DNA of 17,683 nt, from assembly GCA_050485385.1 (NCBI GenBank), contig JBJHBG010000106.1:1-17683 (forward strand). Direction: 5' to 3'. Shown piece by piece: positions 1 through 7,394 of the stretch; within the stretch, counting starts at the first letter, position 1; each line of letters starts with the position of its first letter. The stretch comes from RECO01 sp050485385. GTDB lineage: Bacteria > Pseudomonadota > Alphaproteobacteria > Geminicoccales > Geminicoccaceae. Under the pieces are notes generated by a model. The model had not been told where the DNA came from, made no database searches, and saw only the letters and a program-made list of their open reading frames with translations. Position numbers and translations under genes: made by a program.

Positions 1-35
1 CGCTCACGAAGATCGATCGAATACGGCTTCGGCAT
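1..35 (-). CDS. IS630-family transposase, N-terminal 11 codons only (partial)
   Basis: The start codon is at 35-33 on the minus strand and the reading frame runs off the left edge. The visible residues are MPKPYSIDLRE, identical to the first 11 residues of the transposase remnant at 16840. This is the standard start of the IS630 helix-turn-helix region that binds the element ends. An AGGAGG ribosome-binding site lies about 10 nt upstream. Whether this copy is intact cannot be judged from the window. Confidence 0.75.
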   Translation of the reverse strand, partial: MPKPYSIDLRE

Positions 36-128
36 GCATGGCTGGCCTCCTCGTCCAGCCATCATCGTGAATCACAACTACCGACGATTGTGAATCCCAA
101 ATCGATTCTATCTTTGCGGGAAACGCTC
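1..128 (-). mobile_element. IS630-family element, inner (transposase-proximal) end, truncated by window edge
   Basis: Read on the minus strand, this stretch holds an element end beginning at about 128, then 93 nt of leader, then the ATG of a transposase at 35. The second IS630 element in this window (from 16747, plus strand) also has exactly 93 nt between its end and its ATG. The two leaders align without gaps and share the block CGATTTGGGATTCAC (here complementary to 90-104, there 16771-16785). The outer end TAGAGCG at 130-124 lies beside a TA dinucleotide at 129-130, consistent with the TA target preference of IS630/Tc1-type elements. The outermost 27 nt are more diverged between the copies (about 16 of 27 identical). 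The rest of the element lies outside the window. Confidence 0.8.
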
Positions 129-230
129 TAGGAGATGAAGTGGATGATGGGGCCACGCACAGTCGAACAAGCATCGTTCTTCTACGAATTTTCGCTGGAG
201 GCGCACGTGCCGGCGGACCACCGTTCCTCG

Positions 231-1439
231 CTATTGGTCGGTGACGAAGCCATCGCGATGGGCGCGCATCGCGACCGGCCGCTTCGTTGGCGGATGCGCG
301 GCGACCGCGCGGCGGTTCAGCGCGAGGCCGAGACCCGGCCGGGTAGGAATGTCGAGGAATCCCCCGACCGGCCGAAGGTCGTCGTCGACCAGTGCCGTGC
401 CGCGGAGCGTGACGTCGCCCGACATGGGATCGACATGGCCGGGCCACTCCTGGATCGCGAAGTTGGGCACGGCCGCATCGAGGTGCATGCAGGCGGCGAG
501 CGACACCGGCGAGAGGGGGTTGTGCGGCACGATCTGCACGTCGAACGCCTCGGCGAGGGCAGCGATCTTCCGGGCGCCGGTGATGCCGCCGCAAAGGCAG
601 ACCGAGATGCGGGCATAGGCCATGGCTTGTCGGGCGATCAGCGGCTGGAACTCGTAGAGGCTGTGGAAGCGCTCGCCGGTTGCCAGCGGCACCGGTACCC
701 GCCCGGCAAGGGTTGCCATGGCATCGGGGCTCTGGGGTGGGATCGGATCCTCCACGAAGAAGGGGCGGAGCGGTGCTACCTCCGCGCAGAATACTTGGGC
801 TTCGGGCGGGGTCAGCCGACGGTGCAGCTCGACGCAAAGATCGATCTCGTCGCCGAGCGCCTCGCGAAGATCGTGCAGCAGACGGATCGCTCGGTCGATC
901 TTCCGGGCGTGCGGCTGGAAGTAGGGCACCGAGCGGTCCTCGTCGAGCAACGGGTTCAGATGCCCGATGGCGGTGAAGCCCGCCTCCCTCAAGAGCAGGC
1001 AGCGCTCCAGCATCTCGCCCGCGGTGGCGGCCTTGACGTGGGCGTAGATGCGGGCGTTGCGCCTCGTTGGACCGCCGAACAGCGCGTGGATGGGCTGGCC
1101 GAGCGCCTGGCCCTTGATGTCCCAGAGTGCGATGTCGATCGCCGAGATGGCCCCGCCGATGGCGGCACCGCGAAAGTGGCCGAAGCGGTGCATGCGCGCC
1201 CAGTGCAGCTCGATCGGCGCCGGATCCTGGCCGACCAGGTACTCGCCGAACTTGGCCATGGCCGCCGCCGACGCCTCCAGATGTCCCCACGCTCCGGACT
1301 CGCCGACACCGACGATGCCGGCGTCGGTCTCGATCTCGACGAACAGGAAGCGGTCGGCGAGAATCGGCGTGACCCGCGTAACGGTCGAAGCGCGCGCAAC
1401 GCGTGCGGCCGCCGTCGGGTGGATGTCGTCGGGGCTCAT
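231..1439 (-). CDS. Mandelate racemase/muconate lactonizing enzyme (enolase superfamily) protein, probable acid-sugar dehydratase
   Basis: A 402-residue protein with the enolase-superfamily layout: an N-terminal capping domain (about 1-125, including a GVGESGAWG segment) followed by a beta/alpha barrel. Candidate Mg ligands are E204 (in VELHRRL), E230 (in FFVEDPI) and E256 (in TGERF), with catalytic base H306 (in VPHNPLS). Their spacings of 26, 26 and 50 residues are the same as mandelate racemase D195/E221/E247/H297 and E. coli galactonate dehydratase D183/E209/E235/H285. The first ligand is Glu rather than Asp, followed by H206. The KxK motif of racemases is replaced by H160-L-N162, so a dehydratase of the galactonate/mannonate type is likelier than a racemase. 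Substrate unknown. The ATG at 1439 overlaps the stop of the ATPase gene as ATGA, implying translational coupling in the ABC operon. It is the last gene before the IS630 end. Confidence 0.85.
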   Translation of the reverse strand: MSPDDIHPTAAARVARASTVTRVTPILADRFLFVEIETDAGIVGVGESGAWGHLEASAAAMAKFGEYLVGQDPAPIELHWARMHRFGHFRGAAIGGAISAIDIALWDIKGQALGQPIHALFGGPTRRNARIYAHVKAATAGEMLERCLLLREAGFTAIGHLNPLLDEDRSVPYFQPHARKIDRAIRLLHDLREALGDEIDLCVELHRRLTPPEAQVFCAEVAPLRPFFVEDPIPPQSPDAMATLAGRVPVPLATGERFHSLYEFQPLIARQAMAYARISVCLCGGITGARKIAALAEAFDVQIVPHNPLSPVSLAACMHLDAAVPNFAIQEWPGHVDPMSGDVTLRGTALVDDDLRPVGGFLDIPTRPGLGLALNRRAVAAHPPTKRPVAMRAHRDGFVTDQ

Positions 1440-3199
1440 CGGGCAGGTCCTTCCTGGGCAACGCGAATGCGGGCCCCGAGCCGGCGCAGGCGTGGATCGG
1501 GGCGAGGCACCGCGGACAAGAGCGCACGCGTGTAGGGATGTTGCGGCGCGTCGCAAACGGTTTGCGTCGGGCCGATCTCGACGATCTCGCCCCTGCGCAT
1601 CACGGCGACGCGGTCGCAGAAGTAGCGCACGACGCTGATGTCGTGGCTGACGAACAGAAAGCTCAGCGACATCTGCCGCTGGATGTCGAGCAGGAGATCC
1701 AGCACCTGCGCCCGCAGGCTCACGTCGAGTGCCGAGGTGGCCTCGTCGGCGACGATCAGCCGGGGGCGCGGCGCGAGCGCTCGGGCGATGCCGATGCGCT
1801 GACGCTGGCCGCCGGAGAAGGCGTGCGGATAGCGCTCCATCACCTGCGCATCGAGACCGACCAGCGCCAGGAGCTCTTCGATGCGTTGCCGGATCCGGAG
1901 GCGCGGCCAGCCGAGATTGTACAGCGGCTCGCCGACGATCTGCTCGACCGTCATGCGTGGGTTCAAGGAGCCGTAGGGGTCTTGGAAGATCATCCGCATC
2001 TCGCGCCAGACCGCGCGCATGGCGCGGCGCTCCAAGGCGGTCAGCTCCAGGGCCTTGCCCTCCGCGTCGGCATAGGTGATCCGCCCAGCGCTCGGCTCGA
2101 TCATCCGCATCACCATCCGGCCGAGGGTGGTCTTGCCCGACCCACTCTCACCGACGATGCCGAGGGTCTCGCCCCGAAGGAGGGTCAACGAGGCGTCGCG
2201 CACCGCATCGGTGGTCACCAGCCGGCGCGAGAACAGCCCCTTGCGCGTGGTGAAGCGCTTGCTCAGTCCCTCGATCCGGAGGATCGGCGGGGCGGCCGTG
2301 GGGCGAGGCGGCTTGGTCGGTGCCGGCCGCTCCAGCCGGCGGGCCGTCTCGATCAGCATGCGGGTGTAGGGGTGGCCCGGTCGATGGAAGATCTGGTCGA
2401 CGGGGCCGCTCTCCACCGCTCGGCCGCGGTACATGACGCAGACGTCGTCGGCGATCTCGGCCACGACGCCCATGTCGTGGGTGATGAACAGGACCGCCAT
2501 CCCGCGCGCCCGCTGCAGCGACGCGATGAGGTCCAGGATCTCCGCCTGCGTGGTGACGTCTAGGGCGGTGGTCGGCTCGTCGGCGATCAGGAGTTCGGGC
2601 TCGCCCGCGAGCGCCATGGCGATCATCGCCCGCTGCCGCATGCCGCCCGAGTACTCGAAAGGGTAGCGGTCGATGGCGTGCTCAGGATCGGGGATCTCGA
2701 CCTGCCGCAGGAGCTCGACGATACGGCGACGGCGCGCCTTGGCGTCGAGTGTGGTGTGTAGCTCCAGGACCTCGTCGATCTGGCTGCCGATCCGGTGCAC
2801 GGGCGATAGGGAACTCATCGGCTCCTGAAAGATCATCGCGATGACGTTGCCGCGGATCGAGCGGATGGCGTCACCCCGGGGATCGAGACGGGCAAGGTCC
2901 ACGGGCGGCCGGTGGTTGGCGCGAAGCAGCATTTCGCCTGCGACCACCTTGCCGGGATGGGGCACGATCTGGAGGATCGAGCGGGCGGTCACGCTCTTGC
3001 CCGAGCCGCTCTCGCCCACGACGCAGAGCGTCCGGCCGCGGTGGAGCGTCAAGGACACGTCGTCGACCGCACGGAAGGGGCCGTTGCGCAAGGCGAACTC
3101 GGTCGTGATGCCGCGGCATTCGAGGAGCGGCGGCTGTGTCGTGCGGGATTGCGCGCTGCGTTGCGCGAACTGGTCCATCGTCCGCGCTTCAATCGCCAT
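1436..3199 (-). CDS. Peptide/opine-type ABC transporter ATP-binding protein, two fused ATPase domains (DppD-DppF type)
   Basis: A 587-residue cytoplasmic protein carrying two complete ABC ATPase domains that power the neighbouring permeases. Domain 1 has Walker A GESGSGKS at 62-69, signature YSGGMRQR and Walker B LLIADEPTTALD. Domain 2 has Walker A GESGSGKT near residue 350, signature FSGGQRQR and Walker B LIVADEATSALD. Each half ends in the oligopeptide-transporter C-terminal segment (YTRMLIE, YTRALLSAVP). All catalytic motifs are present, so both sites look active. In E. coli Dpp/Opp systems these are two separate proteins; single-chain fusions are common in this family in other bacteria. 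The ATG at 3199 overlaps the permease gene by 11 nt; a second in-frame ATG at 3178 is possible. The stop overlaps the enolase-superfamily gene. Confidence 0.95.
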   Translation of the reverse strand: MAIEARTMDQFAQRSAQSRTTQPPLLECRGITTEFALRNGPFRAVDDVSLTLHRGRTLCVVGESGSGKSVTARSILQIVPHPGKVVAGEMLLRANHRPPVDLARLDPRGDAIRSIRGNVIAMIFQEPMSSLSPVHRIGSQIDEVLELHTTLDAKARRRRIVELLRQVEIPDPEHAIDRYPFEYSGGMRQRAMIAMALAGEPELLIADEPTTALDVTTQAEILDLIASLQRARGMAVLFITHDMGVVAEIADDVCVMYRGRAVESGPVDQIFHRPGHPYTRMLIETARRLERPAPTKPPRPTAAPPILRIEGLSKRFTTRKGLFSRRLVTTDAVRDASLTLLRGETLGIVGESGSGKTTLGRMVMRMIEPSAGRITYADAEGKALELTALERRAMRAVWREMRMIFQDPYGSLNPRMTVEQIVGEPLYNLGWPRLRIRQRIEELLALVGLDAQVMERYPHAFSGGQRQRIGIARALAPRPRLIVADEATSALDVSLRAQVLDLLLDIQRQMSLSFLFVSHDISVVRYFCDRVAVMRRGEIVEIGPTQTVCDAPQHPYTRALLSAVPRPDPRLRRLGARIRVAQEGPAR

Positions 3200-4331
3200 A
3201 GGGATCGGCGGCGTCGCGCAGGCCGTCGCCGAGGAAGTTCATCGACAGCACGGCGACGACGACGGCGACCCCGGGGAAGAGAAGCCAGGGGGCGGTGGCG
3301 ACGGCGCGAACGTTCTGCGCCTCCTGCAGGAGCACGCCCCAGCTCACCACCGGCGGTCGCAGCCCGATGCCGAGGAAGCTGAGGGCCGTCTCGGCGAGGA
3401 TCATGCTGGGGATGGCAAGGGTGAGCGTGGCGATGATGTGGCTCGCGAAGGAGGGCGCCATGTGCCGCAGGATCACGCGCAGCTCAGGCGCACCGTCCAG
3501 GCGCGCTGAGGCGACGAAGTCCTCGGATTTCAGGGACAGGAACCGGCCGCGGACCTCGCGCGCGAGCGACGTCCAGCCGAGGAGCGAGATCAGCACGGTG
3601 ATGGTGAAGTAGACGGTGAGCGGCGACCAGGTGGCGGGGATGGCGGCGGCGAGGCCCATCCACAACGGAATGGTCGGGATGGCCTTCAGGAACTCGATGA
3701 CCCGCTGGATGGCCTCGTCGATCAGCCCGCCGTAATAGCCCGAGATGCCGCCGAGCAGGATTCCGAGCACGAGGCTGACGGCGACACCGACCAGGCCGAT
3801 GGACAACGACACGCGGGCGCCGTGGATCACCCGGCTCAGCATGTCGCGCCCCAGCCGGTCGGCGCCGAGCAGGTAGAATGGCTGCCCGCGCTCCAGTGGT
3901 CCGATCAGGCGGTGGTGCAGGGTGACGAGCCCGAGTAACGCGTAGGGCTCGCTTGGCGCGAGGAAGCCGATCGGGATCGGCCGCGTCTCGTCGGGAGCGA
4001 ACACCCGGCGCACGGCGACCGGATCCACGGCGACCCGGTAATCCAGCACGTGCGGCCGGAACCGCAGCAGGCCGTCCTCGTCGCGCAGGAACAGCGAGAG
4101 GGTCTGCGGTGGCGCGTAGGTGTGGCGGGTCGACACGGCGTTCGGGTCGTGCGGCGCGACGAAGTCGGCGACCAGCGCCATGAGGTAGAGGCCGGCGACC
4201 ACGCCGAGGCTGAACAGCGCCAAGCGGTGGCGGCGGAACTTCCACCACATCAGTTGCCAGGGGTTGGCGGTGGCCGCCGCGGCGGCCGGGGCCGGGTCTT
4301 GCGGCGTCCACGTGGGGCTGCCCTCACTCAT
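3189..4331 (-). CDS. Peptide/opine-type ABC transporter permease (DppC-like)
   Basis: A 380-residue inner-membrane permease. It has a cytoplasmic N-terminus, a first membrane helix near 35-55 and a C-terminal block of about five helices. The EAA loop (SARLDGAPELRVILRHMAP) is the coupling site for the ATPase. The motif LLGADRLGRDMLSRVIHGARVSL is typical of the OppC/DppC family. The protein is longer than a usual DppC of about 300 residues because of an extra segment of roughly 75 residues between helix 1 and the LGADRLGRD motif. This insert is charged, contains a DEDGLLRFRPHVLDY stretch, and should face the periplasm. Longer DppC-type permeases like this often accompany large binding proteins such as the one at 5373-7274. 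It overlaps the upstream permease gene by 8 nt. Confidence 0.93.
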   Translation of the reverse strand: MSEGSPTWTPQDPAPAAAAATANPWQLMWWKFRRHRLALFSLGVVAGLYLMALVADFVAPHDPNAVSTRHTYAPPQTLSLFLRDEDGLLRFRPHVLDYRVAVDPVAVRRVFAPDETRPIPIGFLAPSEPYALLGLVTLHHRLIGPLERGQPFYLLGADRLGRDMLSRVIHGARVSLSIGLVGVAVSLVLGILLGGISGYYGGLIDEAIQRVIEFLKAIPTIPLWMGLAAAIPATWSPLTVYFTITVLISLLGWTSLAREVRGRFLSLKSEDFVASARLDGAPELRVILRHMAPSFASHIIATLTLAIPSMILAETALSFLGIGLRPPVVSWGVLLQEAQNVRAVATAPWLLFPGVAVVVAVLSMNFLGDGLRDAADPYGD

Positions 4332-5313
4332 AGCGGATTCTCGGATCGAGCCAGGCCAGGAGCAGGTCCGAGATCAGCGTACCGATCACGGTGAGCGCGC
4401 TCAGGATCATGATGAAGCTGCCCGCCAGGTACATGTCCTGGGATTTCAGGGCGATGAGCAGGACCGGACCCGCCATCTGCAGGTTGAGCACGATCGCGGT
4501 GATCGCGGCACCCGACACCAACGTCGGCAGCTCCCAGCCGACCTGGCTGACGAACGGGTTCAAGGCCAGGCGCACCGGATATTTGAGCAGCAGGCGGCGT
4601 TCCGGCAGCCCTTTCGCCCGCGCCGTCTCGACGTAGGGCTTGTTCAACTCGTCCAGCAGGTTGGCCCGCATGATCCGGATCATGCCGGCGGTGCTGGCAG
4701 TGCCGATGATGATCACCGGGATCCAGAGATGTGCGAGCAGGTCGAGGGCCTTGGCCAAGCTCCAGGGCGCATCCTCGAACTCCGGCGAGAACAAGCCGCC
4801 CACGCTCTGGCCGAAATAGGCAAGTGCAATCCACATCAAGACCAGGGCGAGCAGGAAATTGGGAATCGCGAGGCCAAGAAAACCAAAGAACGTAAAGGCA
4901 TAGTCGCCCAAAGAGTATTTCCGCACTGCCGAATACACGCCGATCGGGAAGGCCACGACATAGACGAAGATCAGCGAGGTGAAGGTGACGAGAAAGGTCA
5001 GGCCGATCCGCCCCCACAGCACGTCGGCGACCGGCCGCTGGTATTGGAACGACCAACCGAAATCGCCGCGGGTGAGGATGCCGCCGATCCAGTGCAGATA
5101 TTGCTCGGCGAGGCTGCGGTCGAGGGCGTAGCGGTCGCGCAACCGCTCGACCTCGGCGCCGCTGACCCGGCCGCCATCCGCCTCCAGCGCGGCGATGTAG
5201 CTGTCGAGGAAGTCGCCGGGCGGCAGCTGCACGATGACGAAGGACACGACGGAGATCGCGAACAGCGTCGGGATCATCAACAGCAGGCGGCGGAGCACGT
5301 AGCGGCCGAGCAT
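4324..5313 (-). CDS. Peptide/opine-type ABC transporter permease (DppB-like)
   Basis: A 329-residue inner-membrane permease. The N-terminus (MLGRYVLRRLLLMIPTLFAI) is the hallmark first helix of OppB/DppB proteins. It is followed by a periplasmic loop with PPGDFLDSYIA and about five further helices. The EAA coupling loop reads ETARAKGLPERRLLLKYPVR near residues 225-245. It pairs with the DppC-like permease to form the translocation channel. The ATG at 5313 follows a purine-rich GAGAGA about 9 nt upstream. A 59-nt gap carrying a strong hairpin separates it from the binding-protein gene upstream, and it overlaps the next gene by 8 nt. Confidence 0.93.
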   Translation of the reverse strand: MLGRYVLRRLLLMIPTLFAISVVSFVIVQLPPGDFLDSYIAALEADGGRVSGAEVERLRDRYALDRSLAEQYLHWIGGILTRGDFGWSFQYQRPVADVLWGRIGLTFLVTFTSLIFVYVVAFPIGVYSAVRKYSLGDYAFTFFGFLGLAIPNFLLALVLMWIALAYFGQSVGGLFSPEFEDAPWSLAKALDLLAHLWIPVIIIGTASTAGMIRIMRANLLDELNKPYVETARAKGLPERRLLLKYPVRLALNPFVSQVGWELPTLVSGAAITAIVLNLQMAGPVLLIALKSQDMYLAGSFIMILSALTVIGTLISDLLLAWLDPRIRYE

Positions 5314-5338
5314 GGCGGAGATCTCTCACAGACGCTCG

Positions 5339-5367
5339 CAGGGCCGCGGTCGTGCGCCGCGACCCTG
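5339..5367 (-). terminator. Intercistronic hairpin between binding-protein and permease genes
   Basis: On the minus strand CAGGGTCGCGG and CCGCGGCCCTG form an 11-bp stem (one G-U pair) around a 7-nt loop, starting about 5 nt after the binding-protein stop codon. No U-rich tract follows. It therefore looks more like a partial terminator or 3'-end stabiliser than a full intrinsic terminator. Such hairpins commonly allow the binding protein to be made in excess over the membrane subunits of ABC importers. Confidence 0.6.
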
Positions 5368-5372
5368 GCGCT

Positions 5373-7274
5373 TCAGTTCGCGTAGTACCAGGTCGGCGGA
5401 TTGGTCGGGCCGGGCACCGCGTACCAGTAGGAGCCGATCATCGGATCGGGGACGTTGCGCATGCGCGTGCTGACGACGCCGTAGCCCGAATCGCCGGCAC
5501 CGATGCCGATGGTGAAGAAATTGTCGGCGGCGATGTCGAGGATCGCCCGCATCAGCTCGAAGCGGTCCCCGGCGTCGGGCGTCTCGCCGATCCGCTGCCA
5601 CAGCTCCAGCTGGCGCTTGACGCTCTCCGGTGGCTCCAGGCCGCCTTCGGCGCCGCGCCACCAGTCGTACCACGGCACACCGTAATGCGAGGAGTGATGC
5701 ACCGGGATCCAGTTCGACGGTTGTAGGATCGCGTCGCGCGAGCCGCTGGAGAAGTCGTTGATCGCGACGTCGTGCTGGTTCGCCGCGGTCCGCGTCCGCT
5801 GCAGCGAGCGTTCGACGACGTCGGTCCGGACGTCGAGCCCGAGGGCCTTCCAGTAGTCGGCGACGAGCTGCGCAACGTCGGCGTTGGCGGGCTTGTCGGC
5901 GCTCACGATGATCGCGAAGCGGATCGGCTGACCATCGGGCCCGAGGCGCAGGCCCGCGGCGCTGCGCTCGGCGTAGCCGGCCTCGTCGAGCAACCGGTTG
6001 GCGAGATCGGGGTCGTAGTCGAGGTGCTGACTGGCGAGGCGCTCGTTGTAGAGTGGCGGATAGTCCGGGCGCACCGCGGTCTGCAACGGCATGGCCTGGC
6101 CGATGTAGACGAGGTCGATGATCGCCTGGCGGTCGATGGCGTGGCTGAGTGCCTCGCGGAAGGCCCGCTGGTTGAAAATCTCCCGCAGCACCGGGTTCGG
6201 ATGCGTCATGTTGAAAGCAAGATCACCGAAGTTGCTTTCTGCCGACGTCATCTCGAACATCCGATAGTTGCCGCTTTCCTGGTGATCGTAGATGACGGCA
6301 CGGTTTTCGGTGGTGTTGATGCGGGCGCCGATCATGTCGATCTCCCCGGCGATGGTCTTGAGCAGCAGGACCTGCATGTCCTGCGCGACCTCGAACACGA
6401 CGCGATCGAAGTAGGGGAGCTGGTTACCGGCGGTGTCGACCTTCCAGTAATAGGGGTTGCGCTCCAATACCATGCGGCTGCCGTCGCCGAATGGCGTCGT
6501 CACCTGCCAAGCGTTGAGGGTTGGCTTGTCGGCGTTGAAGTAGGTGTCGGAGCGCAGGCTGAACAGCTCGTGCCAAGTGGCGACGCCGGCTGCGCGCATC
6601 AGGGCGTCGAGATCGTCGTCGGTATGGTCGATGTGGAACTGGCGCATGTAATGGCGCGGGAACCGGGTGAGGTAGTCGCCGCCGAGCAGCGAGGTGACCT
6701 GCGCCATCCCCTCCAGGAAGAGGGCGTTGGGAGCCGGGAAGACGACACGGACCGTGACGTCGTCGATCTTCTCGATCTGGCCCGGGCCCTTGGCCGTTTG
6801 CATCCAGGTCGGGTAGCCCGGAAGGTCAGGATGCGCCATCACCTCGTCGGCGAAGGTGAGATCGTCGGCCGTGAACGGATGGCCGTCGGACCAGCGCATG
6901 CCCGCGCGCAGGTGAAAGACGTACTCGGTTGCATCCTCGTTGACGTCGTAGGCTTGGATGATGTTCGGCACCACGTCCGACCAGTCCGGCGCCCAGTTGA
7001 CGATCATGTCGTAGCCGACGGTCCGCAGGTTCCAGTTCTCGGCGCTGGCCCGCGCCCCGGTACGCCACGTGCCGCCGTAGGTGCCGATGCCCTCCAAGGG
7101 CTCCAGTACCCGCGGAGTCTCGGGCAGTCGCTCGGCGAGGGGCGGCAGCGTGCCGGCGGCGACGCGCTCGGCGAGACTGGGCGCCTCGTTGCCGTTCGCG
7201 GCAGTGGCGAGCGGGGCGAAAACGAGTGCCACGGCGGCCATCGCGCCGCCGAAGGCCAGCGAGATCGGGGTCAT
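5373..7274 (-). CDS. ABC transporter periplasmic solute-binding protein (SBP_bac_5 / peptide-opine type), large form
   Basis: A 633-residue binding protein that delivers the solute to the permease pair. Residues 1-25 form a signal peptide with a hydrophobic core ending PLATA|A, although its N-region (MTPISLAFGG) lacks Lys or Arg. The mature protein opens with the family pattern GIGTYGGTWRTG (about 62-73). It carries SBP_bac_5 landmarks: VFHLRAGMRWSDGHPFTADD, ERNPYYWKVDTAGNQLPYFDRV and FREALSHAIDRQAIIDLVY. At over 600 residues it belongs to the long variant rather than the 530-residue DppA/OppA type. The ATG at 7274 was chosen because AAGGGAG lies 8 nt upstream. An in-frame TTG at 7325 would add 17 residues including basic ones. 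It is the first gene of the five-gene minus-strand operon. The solute cannot be named. Confidence 0.93.
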   Translation of the reverse strand: MTPISLAFGGAMAAVALVFAPLATAANGNEAPSLAERVAAGTLPPLAERLPETPRVLEPLEGIGTYGGTWRTGARASAENWNLRTVGYDMIVNWAPDWSDVVPNIIQAYDVNEDATEYVFHLRAGMRWSDGHPFTADDLTFADEVMAHPDLPGYPTWMQTAKGPGQIEKIDDVTVRVVFPAPNALFLEGMAQVTSLLGGDYLTRFPRHYMRQFHIDHTDDDLDALMRAAGVATWHELFSLRSDTYFNADKPTLNAWQVTTPFGDGSRMVLERNPYYWKVDTAGNQLPYFDRVVFEVAQDMQVLLLKTIAGEIDMIGARINTTENRAVIYDHQESGNYRMFEMTSAESNFGDLAFNMTHPNPVLREIFNQRAFREALSHAIDRQAIIDLVYIGQAMPLQTAVRPDYPPLYNERLASQHLDYDPDLANRLLDEAGYAERSAAGLRLGPDGQPIRFAIIVSADKPANADVAQLVADYWKALGLDVRTDVVERSLQRTRTAANQHDVAINDFSSGSRDAILQPSNWIPVHHSSHYGVPWYDWWRGAEGGLEPPESVKRQLELWQRIGETPDAGDRFELMRAILDIAADNFFTIGIGAGDSGYGVVSTRMRNVPDPMIGSYWYAVPGPTNPPTWYYAN

Positions 7275-7323
7275 GTCCGTTGCTCCCTTGCTGGGCGACC
7301 TCTGTGGGGCCGCCTTTCCGACC

Positions 7324-7335
7324 AAGGGTGCCCTT
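7324..7335. promoter_or_regulatory. Second dyad (AAGGG-TG-CCCTT) in the divergent intergenic region
   Basis: AAGGGTGCCCTT has perfect 5-bp arms around a 2-nt centre. Its centre lies about 53-54 bp, near five helical turns, from the centre of the 7376-7390 dyad, and about 55 nt upstream of the binding-protein ATG. It could be a second regulator contact or an RNA hairpin in the operon leader. Its role is inferred only from symmetry and position. Confidence 0.3.
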
Positions 7336-7348
7336 CACCTTTCATGCA

Positions 7349-7354
7349 AGTCAA
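7349..7354 (-). promoter_or_regulatory. Possible -35 element for the ABC operon
   Basis: TTGACT on the minus strand matches 5 of 6 positions of TTGACA. Its centre lies about 31 bp downstream of the dyad at 7383, which would put that dyad near -65 of the operon start, the position typical of a LysR activator site. No good -10 hexamer follows at 15-19 nt spacing, as often seen at activator-dependent promoters. Confidence 0.3.
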
Positions 7355-7375
7355 ATAAGATGACAGGCGTCTTCC

Positions 7376-7390
7376 ATAATCCTGGATTAT
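7376..7390. promoter_or_regulatory. LysR-type operator: perfect 15-bp dyad ATAA-N7-TTAT
   Basis: ATAATCCTGGATTAT is a perfect inverted repeat around a single central base. It contains the T-N11-A core of LysR operators and fits the ATAA-N7-TTAT form I recall for the OccR high-affinity site. It lies between the divergent regulator and ABC operon genes, ending 4 nt before the regulator's ATG. Bound protein would cover the regulator's own GGA ribosome-binding region, which suggests autorepression. A TATAAT hexamer on the minus strand (7391-7386) overlaps the dyad. Confidence 0.65.
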
Positions 7391-7394
7391 ACTG

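Noticed and set aside
135..1535. A plus-strand open frame opposite the enolase-superfamily gene
   Set aside because: The minus-strand gene has conserved metal ligands at family spacing; the plus-strand frame has none.
4264..5385. A long plus-strand open frame opposite the DppB-like permease
   Set aside because: Antisense of a well-supported permease; composition is Gln/His/Arg-rich without motifs.
7274..7325. An upstream TTG start for the binding protein that would add a basic N-region
   Set aside because: The ATG at 7274 has a clear AAGGGAG at good spacing; the TTG start is rarer and would place the second dyad at its initiation site. It remains a minor alternative.
5772..7358. A 528-codon plus-strand open frame opposite the binding-protein gene
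   Set aside because: It is the antisense shadow of a clear SBP_bac_5 gene; its translation is Val/Gly/Arg/Asp-rich with no family motif.
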